A DNA stretch of 64,000 nucleotides from JBBQSN01 sp963825505 (lineage in GTDB: Bacteria; Actinomycetota; Actinomycetes; Actinomycetales; CAWJMD01), in the NCBI GenBank assembly GCA_963825505.1, contig CAWGTL010000004.1, positions 310,001 to 374,000 of the forward strand, given 5' to 3'. The notes beneath the pieces were generated by a model. The model saw only the letters and a program-made list of their open reading frames with translations, was not told the origin of the DNA and searched no databases. A program made the translations under genes and the position numbers. Positions 17,749 through 25,424 of the stretch are shown here, in pieces; within the stretch, counting starts at the first letter, position 1, and the number at the start of each line of letters is the position of its first letter.

Positions 17749-19051
17749 GGGAGGACCAGCCGCCGTCCGAGGCGATCACCTGGCCGGTGACCCAGGCGCT
17801 GTCGCGGCCCGCGAGCCACGACACCAGTCGTGCCGCGTCGTCGGGCGTCCCCCACCGCCCTGAGGGCGAGGCGGCACGCACGGCCGCCGCCACCGCGTCG
17901 GTGGCCCAGCCCGTGTCGGTGGGCCCCGGGTCGATGCAGTTGACGGTCACCCCACGCGGCGCGAGCTCGACCGCCAGGCTCGCCGTCAGCTGGTGCACCG
18001 CGCCCTTGGACGCCACGTACGCCAGCTCACCCGGCATGGCCCCGTGGTACTGACCGGAGGTGAACAGCACCACGCGGCCACCGTCGACGCCGACACGCGC
18101 CGCCAGGGCCTGCACCAGCAGCACCGTGGCCCGGGCGTTGACGGCGAAGCTGCGGTCGAGCTCCTCGGCCGCCACGTCCGCGAGAGCACCCTCGCTGGAG
18201 CGGGCGTGGTTCGCCACGAGCACGTCGACCCGCCCGAACTCCTCGACCGCGTGCTGCACCAGCCGTGCGGGCGTCGCCGGGTCGGCGAGGTCGGCCTCGA
18301 CGAGCTGCACGGCCCGGCCCGCCGCCTGCAGCTCTCGCACCAGCCGCGCGGCACCGCCTTCGTCGGCGCCCCACGGCTGCTCGGCGTCGTGCGGCTCCCA
18401 GCCGTGGACGAGGACCGCGAGCCCGTCGTCCACCAGGCGGCGGACGACCGCGGCACCGATCCCCCGCGCCCGGCTCGCCCCGGTGACCAGCGCGACCCGC
18501 TGCCCGAGCCGCGGCGCCGTCAGCTCGACCGCGTCCGGCGGGACGAGCAGCTCCCCGTCCGCACCCGTCCACGCCGCCGTCCCCTCCAGCCGCACCGGCC
18601 TGGGCAGGTAGAGGCTCAGATGGGCCACGGCCAGCCAGTGCGACCCGCCGGGTCCGTCCGCGCCCTCCGCCACCAGCTCGATGTCCTGGTCGTCGGTCTC
18701 CTCGCCGCGGGCGACGTCGCCCACGACCCAGATCCGCCCGAGACCGGCCTCGTGCAGCAGCCGGACCACCTCCTCGCGCATCTCGAGCAGACGGGCACCG
18801 AGCGGGCCGACCAGCTTCAGACCGGCGGGGTCCGGACGGGTCAGCCCGAGGTCCAGCGTCCAGCCGCTCGCTGCGACCAGCCGGGCCAGCTGGTCCAGGC
18901 TGGGCGACCGCCGTCCCTTCTCGAACGACGACACGGCGCTCTGCGGGAGCCCCGCGGCGGCGGCGAGCTGGGCCTGGGTCATCCGCGCCAGCCTGCGCGC
19001 CAGCTTGAGCAGCTCGGCCGGCGAGGTCTCCCGGAGCGCGTCGTCGTCCAC
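17744..19051 (-). CDS. fusion protein: XRE helix-turn-helix, nucleotidyltransferase-like region, short-chain dehydrogenase
   Basis: This 435-residue protein joins three parts. Residues about 10-65 are an XRE/Cro-type HTH (MTQAQLAAAAGLPQSAVSSF). Residues about 103-128 resemble an MNT-type nucleotidyltransferase motif, VVGDVARGEETDDQDIELV, in which the usual DxD reads DIE, so activity is doubtful. Residues 183-435 are a full SDR: TGASRARGIG (190-199), Ser332, YVASK with Tyr345 and Lys349, and DPGPTDTGW. The GTG at 19051 has GAGGGG five bases upstream. No ATG or GTG lies just before the SDR part, so it is a true fusion. It is divergent from glpK, and paired repeats lie between them. A self-contained regulator/oxidoreductase is an inference. 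Confidence 0.8.
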   Translation of the reverse strand: MDDDALRETSPAELLKLARRLARMTQAQLAAAAGLPQSAVSSFEKGRRSPSLDQLARLVAASGWTLDLGLTRPDPAGLKLVGPLGARLLEMREEVVRLLHEAGLGRIWVVGDVARGEETDDQDIELVAEGADGPGGSHWLAVAHLSLYLPRPVRLEGTAAWTGADGELLVPPDAVELTAPRLGQRVALVTGASRARGIGAAVVRRLVDDGLAVLVHGWEPHDAEQPWGADEGGAARLVRELQAAGRAVQLVEADLADPATPARLVQHAVEEFGRVDVLVANHARSSEGALADVAAEELDRSFAVNARATVLLVQALAARVGVDGGRVVLFTSGQYHGAMPGELAYVASKGAVHQLTASLAVELAPRGVTVNCIDPGPTDTGWATDAVAAAVRAASPSGRWGTPDDAARLVSWLAGRDSAWVTGQVIASDGGWSSR

Positions 19052-19084
19052 CCCTACCCCTCTCGTCGACGCCACCATCTCCCA

Positions 19085-19136
19085 GCGTGATATCGGACAG
19101 CGTCGGCGGCCGCAAGTATCACCCTGCGCGATATCG
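19085..19136. promoter_or_regulatory. paired GATATC-centred repeats between the HTH-SDR gene and glpK
   Basis: Two near-identical 11-mers, GCGTGATATCG (19085-19095) and GCGCGATATCG (19126-19136), lie 41 bases apart, about four helical turns. The right copy sits at about -38 to -28 of the predicted glpK start site. The left copy overlaps the likely -10 region of the HTH-SDR gene (TTGCGG at 19110-19115 read on the minus strand could be its -35). GTGATA (19087-19092) and TATCAC (19117-19122) are also inverted. The arrangement fits operator sites for the adjacent HTH protein, but no binding evidence exists. Confidence 0.55.
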
Positions 19137-19150
19137 ACCCGCAGCAGCAC

Positions 19151-19156
19151 TAGGGT
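19151..19156 (+). promoter_or_regulatory. predicted -10 element of leaderless glpK transcript
   Basis: TAGGGT ends exactly seven bases before the glpK ATG at 19164, and no Shine-Dalgarno sequence is present. This is the spacing expected when transcription begins at the first base of the start codon. It recurs at many genes in this window. Confidence 0.6.
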
Positions 19157-19163
19157 GCGGCCC

Positions 19164-20681
19164 ATGCCTGAGCACCGTCGCGCCGTCCTGGCCATCGACG
19201 AGGGCACGACGGGGGTCACGGCGCTGGTCGTCGACGACACCGGCGGCGTCCTCGCCAAGGGCTACCAGGAGTTCCCCCAGCACTTCCCGCGGCCGGGCTG
19301 GGTGGAGCACCAGCCCGAGGAGATCTGGCAGGCGACGCTGTCCGCGTGCCGCGACGCGCTGGAGGAGGCCGACGCGGACCCCGGCGGGTCGGTCGAGGTG
19401 GTCGCCGTCGGGATCACCGACCAGCGCGAGACCGCCGTCGTGTGGGACCGCTCCACGCTGTCGTCCCCGCGTCGCGCGATCGTCTGGCAGGACCGGCGCA
19501 GCAGCGGGATCTGCACCCGGTTGCGCGAGGACGGCCACGAGGAGCGGGTCGCCGAGCTCACCGGCCTGCGCCTCGACCCCTACTTCACCGCCACCAAGCT
19601 GACCTGGCTGGCCGAGAACGACCAGCGCACCTGGGCCGGCGTGCAGGACGGCTCCCTCGCCGTCGGGACCGTCGACTCCTACCTGGTGGCACGGCTGTCC
19701 GGCGGCCGGCGGCACGCGACCGACGCGTCCAACGCCTCCCGGACCCTGCTGCTCGACCTGCGCACCGGCCAGTGGTCGGACGAGCTGTGCGAGCTGTTCG
19801 GCGTCCCGCGCGAGGCGCTGCCCGAGGTGGTGCCGAGCTGGGGCGAGGTCGCGCGCACCGACCCGGGCGCCTTCCTCGGTCTCGACGTGCCCGTCGCCGG
19901 GATCGCGGGCGACCAGCAGGCGGCGCTGTTCGGGCAGGCCTGCTTCGCGGTGGGCGACACCAAGTGCACCTACGGGACCGGCTCGTTCGTGCTGGTGAAC
20001 ACCGGCGCCGACCCGGTCCCCGCCCCGCTCGGCCAGGACGGCACCGGCCTGCTGTCGACGGTGGCGTGGATGGCGCCGGACGGCGCGATCACCTACGCCC
20101 AGGAGGGCTCGATCTTCGTCACGGGCGCGGCGGTGCAGTGGCTGCGGGACGGGTTGCAGATCGTCGGCTCGGCGGCCGAGACCGAGGCGGTCGCCAGGAC
20201 GGTGCCCGACACCGGCGGCGTGGTGTTCGTCCCCGCGCTCACCGGGCTGGGTGCCCCGGAGTGGGACCCTCAGGCCCGCGGCACCATCGTCGGCATCACC
20301 CGGGGGACGACGCGCGCCCACCTGGTGCGGGCGACGCTGGAGGCGATCGCCTACGAGGTGCGCGACGTGCTCGGGTCGATCGACCACCAGGTTCCGGTGC
20401 TGCGGGTCGACGGCGGCGCCAGCGGCAACGACTGGCTGATGCAGTGGCAGGCCGACCAGCTCGCGGTGCCGGTGGAGCGCCCCACCGTGCTGGAGACCAC
20501 CGGGCTCGGCGCCGCCTTCCTCGCCGGCCTCGGCACCGGGCTGTGGTCCTCGCAGGACGAGGTGGCGCAGACCTGGCGGCTGGACCGGCGGTTCGAACCG
20601 GGCGAGCGCGACGAGCACGGCTACCGGCGCTGGCGCTCGGCCGTCCAGCGCTCCAAGGGCTGGGCCGCCCTCGTCGACTGA
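19164..20681 (+). CDS. glpK: glycerol kinase
   Basis: This 505-residue FGGY-family kinase would convert glycerol to sn-glycerol-3-phosphate. The phosphate loop reads IDEGTTGVTALVVDD, and GWVEHQPEEIW carries a glycerol-contact tryptophan region. GIAGDQQAALFGQACF holds the catalytic Asp, YGTGSFVLVNTG is the adenosine-side Gly block, and RVDGGASGNDWLMQWQADQL is the FGGY signature. Length is normal. The DEGTTG version of the first motif differs from the DQGTTS of classic GlpK, so a related polyol substrate is possible. It is transcribed away from the HTH-SDR fusion and is convergent with thyX. Confidence 0.88.
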   Translation: MPEHRRAVLAIDEGTTGVTALVVDDTGGVLAKGYQEFPQHFPRPGWVEHQPEEIWQATLSACRDALEEADADPGGSVEVVAVGITDQRETAVVWDRSTLSSPRRAIVWQDRRSSGICTRLREDGHEERVAELTGLRLDPYFTATKLTWLAENDQRTWAGVQDGSLAVGTVDSYLVARLSGGRRHATDASNASRTLLLDLRTGQWSDELCELFGVPREALPEVVPSWGEVARTDPGAFLGLDVPVAGIAGDQQAALFGQACFAVGDTKCTYGTGSFVLVNTGADPVPAPLGQDGTGLLSTVAWMAPDGAITYAQEGSIFVTGAAVQWLRDGLQIVGSAAETEAVARTVPDTGGVVFVPALTGLGAPEWDPQARGTIVGITRGTTRAHLVRATLEAIAYEVRDVLGSIDHQVPVLRVDGGASGNDWLMQWQADQLAVPVERPTVLETTGLGAAFLAGLGTGLWSSQDEVAQTWRLDRRFEPGERDEHGYRRWRSAVQRSKGWAALVD

Positions 20682-20684
20682 TCG

Positions 20685-21422
20685 CTAGGGCGCGACCCGG
20701 CCGTTCTTCTCGAACGCCGCGTGGGTGAGCGGCATCAGGCCCGCCCACGCCTGCTCCATCTTCTCGGCGCACATCTCGATCTCGCGCTGCGGGAACGACG
20801 GGAAGTGCGCGTCGTCGCGCTTGGTGCGCAGCGACAGGAAGTTCATCAGCGACCGCGCGTTCACCGTCACGTACATCGAGGAGTAGATCGTCAGCGGCAG
20901 CACGATGCGGGCGACCTCGCGCGCGACGCCGGCCTCGAGCATCCGCTGGTACGAGGCGTACGCCGCCTCGCAGACGGCGCGGGTCTCGGTGCCGACCAGC
21001 TCGTGCTGCTCCGGCGTGCCCTCGACGAACTCGTAGGACCCCGGCTTGCCCTGCTGCACGAGGCGGCGCTGCGGGCCCGGGACGTAGAAGACGGGCCGCA
21101 GCTCGCGGTAGCGGCCCGACTCCTCGTTGTAGGAGGCGATCCGGTGCCGCATGAACTCGCGGAACACGAAGATCGGCGCCTGCACGTAGAAGGTCATCGA
21201 GTTGTGCTCGAACGGGCTGCCGTGCCGGTCGCGCATCAGGTAGTTGATCAGCCCGCTCGACCGGCTCGCGTCGGCGTCGACGTCCTCCAGGCTGGACTCG
21301 CCCTTGGTGGAGACCCGGGCCGCGAACAGCACGTCGGCGTCCTGCGCCGAGGACCGGACGAGCTCGACGGCGACGTCGGAGCGGAAGACGACCTCATGAC
21401 CGGCGGCGGGGGTGTCGTTCAC
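20685..21422 (-). CDS. thyX: FAD-dependent thymidylate synthase
   Basis: This 245-residue flavoprotein makes dTMP from dUMP. The ThyX signature RHRIASYNEESGRY (RHR-x7-S) is intact, with FVFREFMRHR before it. NARSLMNFLSLR near the C-terminus is the usual nucleotide-contact helix. Length is close to mycobacterial ThyX. The GTG at 21422 is chosen because TAGGCT (21430-21435 on the minus strand) ends exactly seven bases upstream; a GTG at 21455 would overlap the previous gene. That -10 hexamer includes the stop codon of the upstream HAD gene. dapB lies some 7 kb away, as it often lies near thyX in actinobacteria. Confidence 0.94.
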   Translation of the reverse strand: MNDTPAAGHEVVFRSDVAVELVRSSAQDADVLFAARVSTKGESSLEDVDADASRSSGLINYLMRDRHGSPFEHNSMTFYVQAPIFVFREFMRHRIASYNEESGRYRELRPVFYVPGPQRRLVQQGKPGSYEFVEGTPEQHELVGTETRAVCEAAYASYQRMLEAGVAREVARIVLPLTIYSSMYVTVNARSLMNFLSLRTKRDDAHFPSFPQREIEMCAEKMEQAWAGLMPLTHAAFEKNGRVAP

Positions 21423-21432
21423 GGTCGCGAGC

Positions 21433-22137
21433 CTAGCCAGCGGCACCGACGTCACCGCGCAGGCGCAGCCGCACGCCGCCGGAGTCGCCGTCGGGCACCA
21501 CCTCGACCTCGGACAGGTCGTCGACCACGAGGTCGGCGTCCAGCTCGTCGCGGGGGGTGGTGGTGACGACCGCGAGCGTCGCGCACCCGGCGGCCCGGGC
21601 GGCGCGCAGGCCGTTCGGGGCGTCCTCGACCACCAGGCAGCGGGTCGGGTCGACGCCGAGCCGCTCGGCGGCCAGCAGGTACGGGTCCGGCGCGGGCTTG
21701 CCGCGCTCGACCATGTCGGCCGTGACCAGCACCTCCGGCGCCCGGAGCCCGGCCGCCGCGATCCGCACCCGCGCCAGGTCGAGGGCGCACGAGGTGGCGA
21801 TGGCCGCCGTCCCGGCCGGGAGCGCGGCGAGCAGCTCGACCGCGCCGGGCAGCGGCACGATCCCGTCGGTGTCGGCCAGCTCGATCGCGTCGATCCGCGC
21901 GGCGGCGGAGGCGGTCCGGTCGGCGCCGACGACGGCCGCGACGATCGCGGCCGACGGCACGCCGTGGAACCCGAGCAGGCGATCCGGGTCGACGCCCTCC
22001 TCGGCCGCCCACCGCGCCCACGATCGCCGCACCGCCGGGGTGGAGTCGACCAGCGTGCCGTCGAGGTCGAGCAGGACGGCCTCGAAGGTGGTGCTGAGCA
22101 CAGAGGGGACGGGAGAGAGGGGGACGGGAGAGGTCAC
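21433..22137 (-). CDS. HAD-superfamily hydrolase (sugar/polyol-phosphatase-like)
   Basis: This 234-residue phosphatase has all four HAD motifs: LLDLDGTLVDST (nucleophile Asp24 and Asp26), IATSC, GKPAPDPYLLAAERLG with the motif III lysine, and VVEDAPNGLRAARAAG. The cap between motifs I and II is of the IA (helical) type, similar to beta-phosphoglucomutase and glycerol-phosphatase relatives. The GTG at 22137 follows TAGGCT by exactly seven bases, so the message is probably leaderless. Its substrate cannot be told from sequence. It lies near glpK but on the opposite strand and in a separate unit. Confidence 0.85.
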   Translation of the reverse strand: MTSPVPLSPVPSVLSTTFEAVLLDLDGTLVDSTPAVRRSWARWAAEEGVDPDRLLGFHGVPSAAIVAAVVGADRTASAAARIDAIELADTDGIVPLPGAVELLAALPAGTAAIATSCALDLARVRIAAAGLRAPEVLVTADMVERGKPAPDPYLLAAERLGVDPTRCLVVEDAPNGLRAARAAGCATLAVVTTTPRDELDADLVVDDLSEVEVVPDGDSGGVRLRLRGDVGAAG

Positions 22138-22147
22138 CCGACCGAGC

Positions 22148-22432
22148 CTAGGAGGGGTGCTGCTGGCCCTGGCCGAGCCCCCGCTTGAGGTCCGACGGCG
22201 GTCCGGAGGCCAGCCGCTCGGCCTCGTCCCGCTCGATCCGGCTGGTGGCCGCGCACATCGCGCACTGCACCGCGTAGCGGGTGCTGATCGCGAAGGTGGG
22301 GATGAAGAACAGCGTGAACTTCGTGACCCGCTTCTCGATCCGCTGCGCCGCCGGGTTGCCGCACACCCGGCAGACGAGGGTGAGGACGGCCAGCACCGTC
22401 ACGTACGCCTTGGTCCCGAAGATGACGAGCAC
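22148..22432 (-). CDS. small zinc-ribbon protein
   Basis: This 94-residue protein has two CxxC pairs, CRVCGN and CAMCAA, separated by about 36 residues that include a hydrophobic stretch (FTLFFIPTFAIST). This matches the small actinobacterial zinc-ribbon family with an internal hydrophobic hairpin. The N-terminus VLVIFGTKAYVTVLAVLT is also hydrophobic, so membrane association is possible. The GTG at 22432 follows TACGGT by six bases. Function is unknown; a metal-binding structural role is inferred only from the cysteines. Confidence 0.75.
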   Translation of the reverse strand: MLVIFGTKAYVTVLAVLTLVCRVCGNPAAQRIEKRVTKFTLFFIPTFAISTRYAVQCAMCAATSRIERDEAERLASGPPSDLKRGLGQGQQHPS

Positions 22433-22519
22433 CCGCCCACCGTAACCCGGGCGGGCCGCGTGGACCCGCCGGGCCGCACGCCGTGCGCCGGCGACCTCGG
22501 CGGCTGAGAGGATGCCGAG

Positions 22520-23059
22520 GTGGAGACGCCCGACCTGCTCGGCCCCGCCGGGGCGGACGCCTCCGTGCGCCCGGCCACCGAGGGCGACCTCGACGCCGTC
22601 GGCGCCGTCCACTCCCGGTCGTGGCGCAGCGCCTACGCCGACCACCTGCCGCGCGAGGTGCTCGACGCGCTCGACCCCGCTGCGCTGGCGGGCGCCTGGT
22701 CCGGTGCGGTGACGGCGCCCCCGAGCCGCGGCCACCACGTGCTGGTGGCGTGCGCGGGCAGCACCGTCGTCGGCTTCCTCGCCGCCGACGACACCGGCGA
22801 GCTCGTCGGCCTGCACGTCGACCCGGCGCACCAGCGCCGTGGGCACGGCTCGCGCCTGCTCTCGGCGGCCGCGGACCTCGCTCGCGACGCCGGGGTGCCC
22901 GTCCTCACGGCGTGGTGCCCCGTGGTCGACACCGCCCGCCGCGCGTTCCTCGAGTCGGCCGGCTTCGGCCCGGACGGCGCGTGGCGCGAGCTGGAGGTCC
23001 CCGGCGCCGACGGGCTGCGCGAGGCGCGGCTCGTCGCGGCGCTGGATCCGGCACCGTGA
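22520..23059 (+). CDS. GNAT-family N-acetyltransferase
   Basis: This 179-residue acyl-CoA-dependent acetyltransferase has the motif A block ELVGLHVDPAHQRRGHGSRLL, with the Q/RxxGxG/A acetyl-CoA loop read as QRRGHG. ARRAFLESAGFGPDG is the usual C-terminal motif. RPATEGDLDAVGAVHSRSW is a typical N-terminus. The GTG at 22520 follows GAGGAT by six bases. The stop codon overlaps the GTG of a 28-codon repeat-encoded frame leading to azlC. The substrate is unknown. Confidence 0.85.
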   Translation: METPDLLGPAGADASVRPATEGDLDAVGAVHSRSWRSAYADHLPREVLDALDPAALAGAWSGAVTAPPSRGHHVLVACAGSTVVGFLAADDTGELVGLHVDPAHQRRGHGSRLLSAAADLARDAGVPVLTAWCPVVDTARRAFLESAGFGPDGAWRELEVPGADGLREARLVAALDPAP

Positions 23060-23142
23060 GCCCGTCGGACGCGGGCCGCTCGGACGTGAGCCGGTCGGAC
23101 GTGGGCACGCCGGACGTGGGCACGCCGGACCGGACCGGATGA
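23056..23142 (+). CDS. possible 28-residue repeat peptide bridging the GNAT and azlC genes
   Basis: A GTG at 23056 overlaps the GNAT stop (GTGA), and its frame ends in a TGA that overlaps the azlC ATG (ATGA). The product would be 28 residues made of five-residue repeats of the form [VAG]-x-x-S/P-D (for example VSRSD, VGTPD, VGTPD). The two exact 4-base overlaps are the same coupling used by real genes here, so it may serve to carry ribosomes into azlC. The sequence is simple repeat DNA, so chance is not excluded. Confidence 0.3.
   Translation: MSPSDAGRSDVSRSDVGTPDVGTPDRTG
23060..23134. repeat. five-copy 15-bp tandem repeat between the GNAT and azlC genes
   Basis: Five imperfect 15-bp units run head to tail: GCCCGTCGGACGCGG, GCCGCTCGGACGTGA, GCCGGTCGGACGTGG, GCACGCCGGACGTGG and a final degenerate copy. 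All share the core CGGAC. The unit is a multiple of three and keeps an open frame. Copy number may vary between strains. Confidence 0.8.
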
Positions 23143-23846
23143 CCTCGCACCTGAGATCGGCCACGCGGCAGGGCATCTCGGTGGGTCTGGCCACCGGCGT
23201 CTACGGGATCTCCTTCGGCGCGCTGGCGGTGGCCGCCGGTCTCGACGTCTGGCAGGCCTGCGCGCTGAGCCTGCTGATGTTCACCGGCGGCAGCCAGTTC
23301 GCGTTCGTCGGCGTCGTCGGGGCCGGCGGCGCCGGGGTCGCGGCCACGGCGGCCGCCGCCCTGCTCGGCGCGCGCAACGCGATCTACAGCCTGCAGGTGG
23401 CGCCGATGCTCGGCGTCTCCGGACCGTCGTCGGGCAGCCGCGCCCGCCAGCTGGCCGCGGCCCACCTCACCATCGACGAGTCCACCGCCGTCGGCATCGC
23501 CCAGGAGGTGGAACCCGCTCGGCGGCGCGGTTTCTGGGTCACCGGCATCGCGGTGTTCGTGCTGTGGAACGCCACCACCCTCGGCGGCGCCCTGCTCGGC
23601 GACGTGCTCGGCGACCCGCGCCGCTGGGGCCTGGACGGCGCCGCCGCCGCGGCCTTCCTCGGCCTGCTCTGGCCCCGGCTGCGCACCGGCGACCTGCGCG
23701 CGGTCGGCGCGGTCGGCGCCGTCCTGGCCGCCGTGGCCGTCCCGCTCGCGCCGCCGGGCGTCCCCGTCCTGGTCGCCGGAGCCGGCGCCGCGGCCGTCGC
23801 CTGGTGGCGGATCGCCCGCAGCCGCAGGACGCAGGTGGTCCGGTGA
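23139..23846 (+). CDS. azlC: AzlC-family branched-chain amino acid exporter, large subunit
   Basis: This 235-residue membrane protein would form, with AzlD, an exporter of branched-chain amino acids (AzlC/LIV-E family). The family opening GISVGLATGVYGISFGALAV and the conserved MFTGGSQFAFVGVVGAGG are present, followed by LLGARNAIYSLQV and further membrane segments. The ATG at 23139 overlaps the end of the upstream 28-codon frame, and its own end overlaps azlD (GTGA). Substrate is assigned from the family; exporters of other amino acids are possible. Confidence 0.87.
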   Translation: MTSHLRSATRQGISVGLATGVYGISFGALAVAAGLDVWQACALSLLMFTGGSQFAFVGVVGAGGAGVAATAAAALLGARNAIYSLQVAPMLGVSGPSSGSRARQLAAAHLTIDESTAVGIAQEVEPARRRGFWVTGIAVFVLWNATTLGGALLGDVLGDPRRWGLDGAAAAAFLGLLWPRLRTGDLRAVGAVGAVLAAVAVPLAPPGVPVLVAGAGAAAVAWWRIARSRRTQVVR

Positions 23847-24154
23847 CGCTCTGGACCTGGGTGCTGGTCGCCAGCGCCGTCTGCTTCGGCTTCAAGCTCG
23901 CCGGCCACCTGCTGCCCGAGCGCCTCCTGCACGACGAGCGCGTGGCCGGGATCGCCGGAGCCGTCACCGTCGGGCTGCTGGCGGCGCTGGTCGTGACCCA
24001 GACCGTCGCCGACGGCCGCTCGCTCGTGGTGGACGCGCGGCTACCCGCCCTGGCCGTGGCCGCCGTGCTGCTCGTGCTGCGCGCGCCGTTCGTCGTGGTC
24101 GTCGTCGCCGGCGCGGTCGTGGCCGGCGGCCTGCGGGCGCTGGGGTGGGGATGA
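23843..24154 (+). CDS. azlD: AzlD-family exporter small subunit
   Basis: This 103-residue, very hydrophobic protein has about four membrane segments and LPERLLHDERVAG in the position of the conserved AzlD loop. It overlaps azlC at its start (GTGA) and the following acyltransferase-like gene at its end (ATGA). AzlD partners are always small and lie directly after azlC, as here. It should be needed for a working exporter. Confidence 0.87.
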   Translation: MTLWTWVLVASAVCFGFKLAGHLLPERLLHDERVAGIAGAVTVGLLAALVVTQTVADGRSLVVDARLPALAVAAVLLVLRAPFVVVVVAGAVVAGGLRALGWG

Positions 24155-25356
24155 CGCACGCCGCGCCCCTGTCGCCCCCACCCGCCCCGCGCCGGCTGGT
24201 GGGTGTCGACCTCGCCCGGGGCCTGGCGCTGCTCGCGATGATGGCCGTGCACGTCGTCCCGGCGACCACGGGCGGTGAGGTGCACCCGCTGCAGCTCGCG
24301 TTCGGCGGGCGCGCGTCCGCCCTCTTCGCGGTGCTCGCCGGTGTCTCGCTCGCCCTGGTGTCCGGCCGGGAGCGGCCGCCGCGCGGGGACGCGCACCTGT
24401 CCGCCGCCCGCGGTCTGGTCGCCCGGGCCGCGGTCGTCGCCCTGGTCGGCCTCACGCTGGGGTCGGTGTCGACCACGATCGCGGTGATCCTGGTCAACTA
24501 CGCCGCGCTGTTCGTCGTGGCCACCGCCTTCCTCGGACTCGGTGCCCGGGTGCTCTGGCCGCTCGCCGGCGCGTGGCTCGTGCTCTCGCCGGTGGTGAGC
24601 CAGCTGTGGCGCCCGCACCTGCCGCCCGGCCCCGGCGCGGTGCCGAGCTGGCTCGGCCTGCTCGACCCGTCCGCGTTCGTCACCGAGCTGCTCGTCACCG
24701 GCTACTACCCCGTGCTGACGTGGACGGGGTACCTGCTGCTCGGCCTGGCCGTCGGGCGCAGCGGCTGGCTGCAGCGCGGCCCGGACACCCGGGTGGCTCT
24801 CGTCGGCGCCGCAGGCCTGGCCGTGGCCGTCGCGGCGAAGGTGCTCTCGTCGGTGCTGCTCGGCCTGCCGGGCGTGCTCGACCGGCTCGTGGTGCCACCT
24901 GGTGCGCCGCTCGACCCGTCCCTCGACCTCGCTCTGCAGACCTCGATGTACGGGGCCGCGCCCACGACCAGCTGGTGGTGGCTGGCCACGAGCGGGCCGC
25001 ACTCCGGCACGCCGCTCGACCTGCTCCACACCGCGGGGTGCGCGCTCGCGGTGCTGTGCGCCACCACGCTCCTCGCCCGGTCCACCACGGCGCGGCAGGT
25101 CCTCCTGCCCCTGGCCGCCGCGGGGTCGATGACGCTGACGCTCTACTCCCTGCACGTGGTGGTGGAGGCGGTGCGGCACTCGGTGTCACCCGCCCCGGCG
25201 TCGCAGGCCGTGACGGTGTGGGTCGTGCAGGTCGTCGTCGCCCTCGCGGTGGCCACCACGTGGCACCTCGCGGCCCGCCGGGCCGGGCTGCCGCCGCGCG
25301 GCCCGCTGGAGGCGCTCGCGGCGGAGGTGTCGCGCACCGCCTCAGGACGGCAATAG
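24151..25356 (+). CDS. acyltransferase-like integral membrane protein (DUF418/DUF1624 type)
   Basis: This 401-residue protein has about ten to eleven hydrophobic segments. The N-terminal LVGVDLARGLALLAMMAVHVVP is the signature of the heparan-alpha-glucosaminide N-acetyltransferase-like group, in which a conserved RG(L/I)A motif precedes the first helix and a histidine follows. MTLTLYSLHVVVEA near the C-terminus is also typical. The ATG at 24151 overlaps azlD, which suggests one transcript with azlCD. It probably moves acyl groups onto an envelope sugar or lipid, but its substrate is not indicated. Confidence 0.75.
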   Translation: MTHAAPLSPPPAPRRLVGVDLARGLALLAMMAVHVVPATTGGEVHPLQLAFGGRASALFAVLAGVSLALVSGRERPPRGDAHLSAARGLVARAAVVALVGLTLGSVSTTIAVILVNYAALFVVATAFLGLGARVLWPLAGAWLVLSPVVSQLWRPHLPPGPGAVPSWLGLLDPSAFVTELLVTGYYPVLTWTGYLLLGLAVGRSGWLQRGPDTRVALVGAAGLAVAVAAKVLSSVLLGLPGVLDRLVVPPGAPLDPSLDLALQTSMYGAAPTTSWWWLATSGPHSGTPLDLLHTAGCALAVLCATTLLARSTTARQVLLPLAAAGSMTLTLYSLHVVVEAVRHSVSPAPASQAVTVWVVQVVVALAVATTWHLAARRAGLPPRGPLEALAAEVSRTASGRQ

Positions 25357-25394
25357 TCAGTTTGACATCCATCTCCGTCAGCGGTTTGCTGTCA
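25356..25394 (+). promoter_or_regulatory. promoter region of the SPFH/NAD-kinase-like pair
   Basis: TTGACA (25362-25367), a perfect -35 hexamer, is followed after 17 bases by TTTGCT (25385-25390), a fair -10. A direct repeat GTCAG (25356-25360 and 25377-25381, 21 bases apart) and an inverted pair TGACA/TGTCA (25363-25367 and 25390-25394) overlap it. This is the clearest housekeeping-type promoter in the window and lies in an AT-richer patch. The repeats could be operator half-sites; no regulator gene is adjacent. Confidence 0.6.
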
Positions 25395-25424
25395 TCACGA
25401 CAACAGACTGCTGAGGAGCCGACC

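Noticed and set aside
17744..19051. HTH plus nucleotidyltransferase-like part read as a toxin-antitoxin (MNT/HEPN) module
   Set aside because: There is no HEPN partner, the nucleotidyltransferase motif lacks the usual DxD, and the remainder is a full SDR enzyme.
23060..23134. Short repeats considered as a CRISPR array
   Set aside because: Units are 15 bp, contiguous and without spacers, and no cas gene is present.
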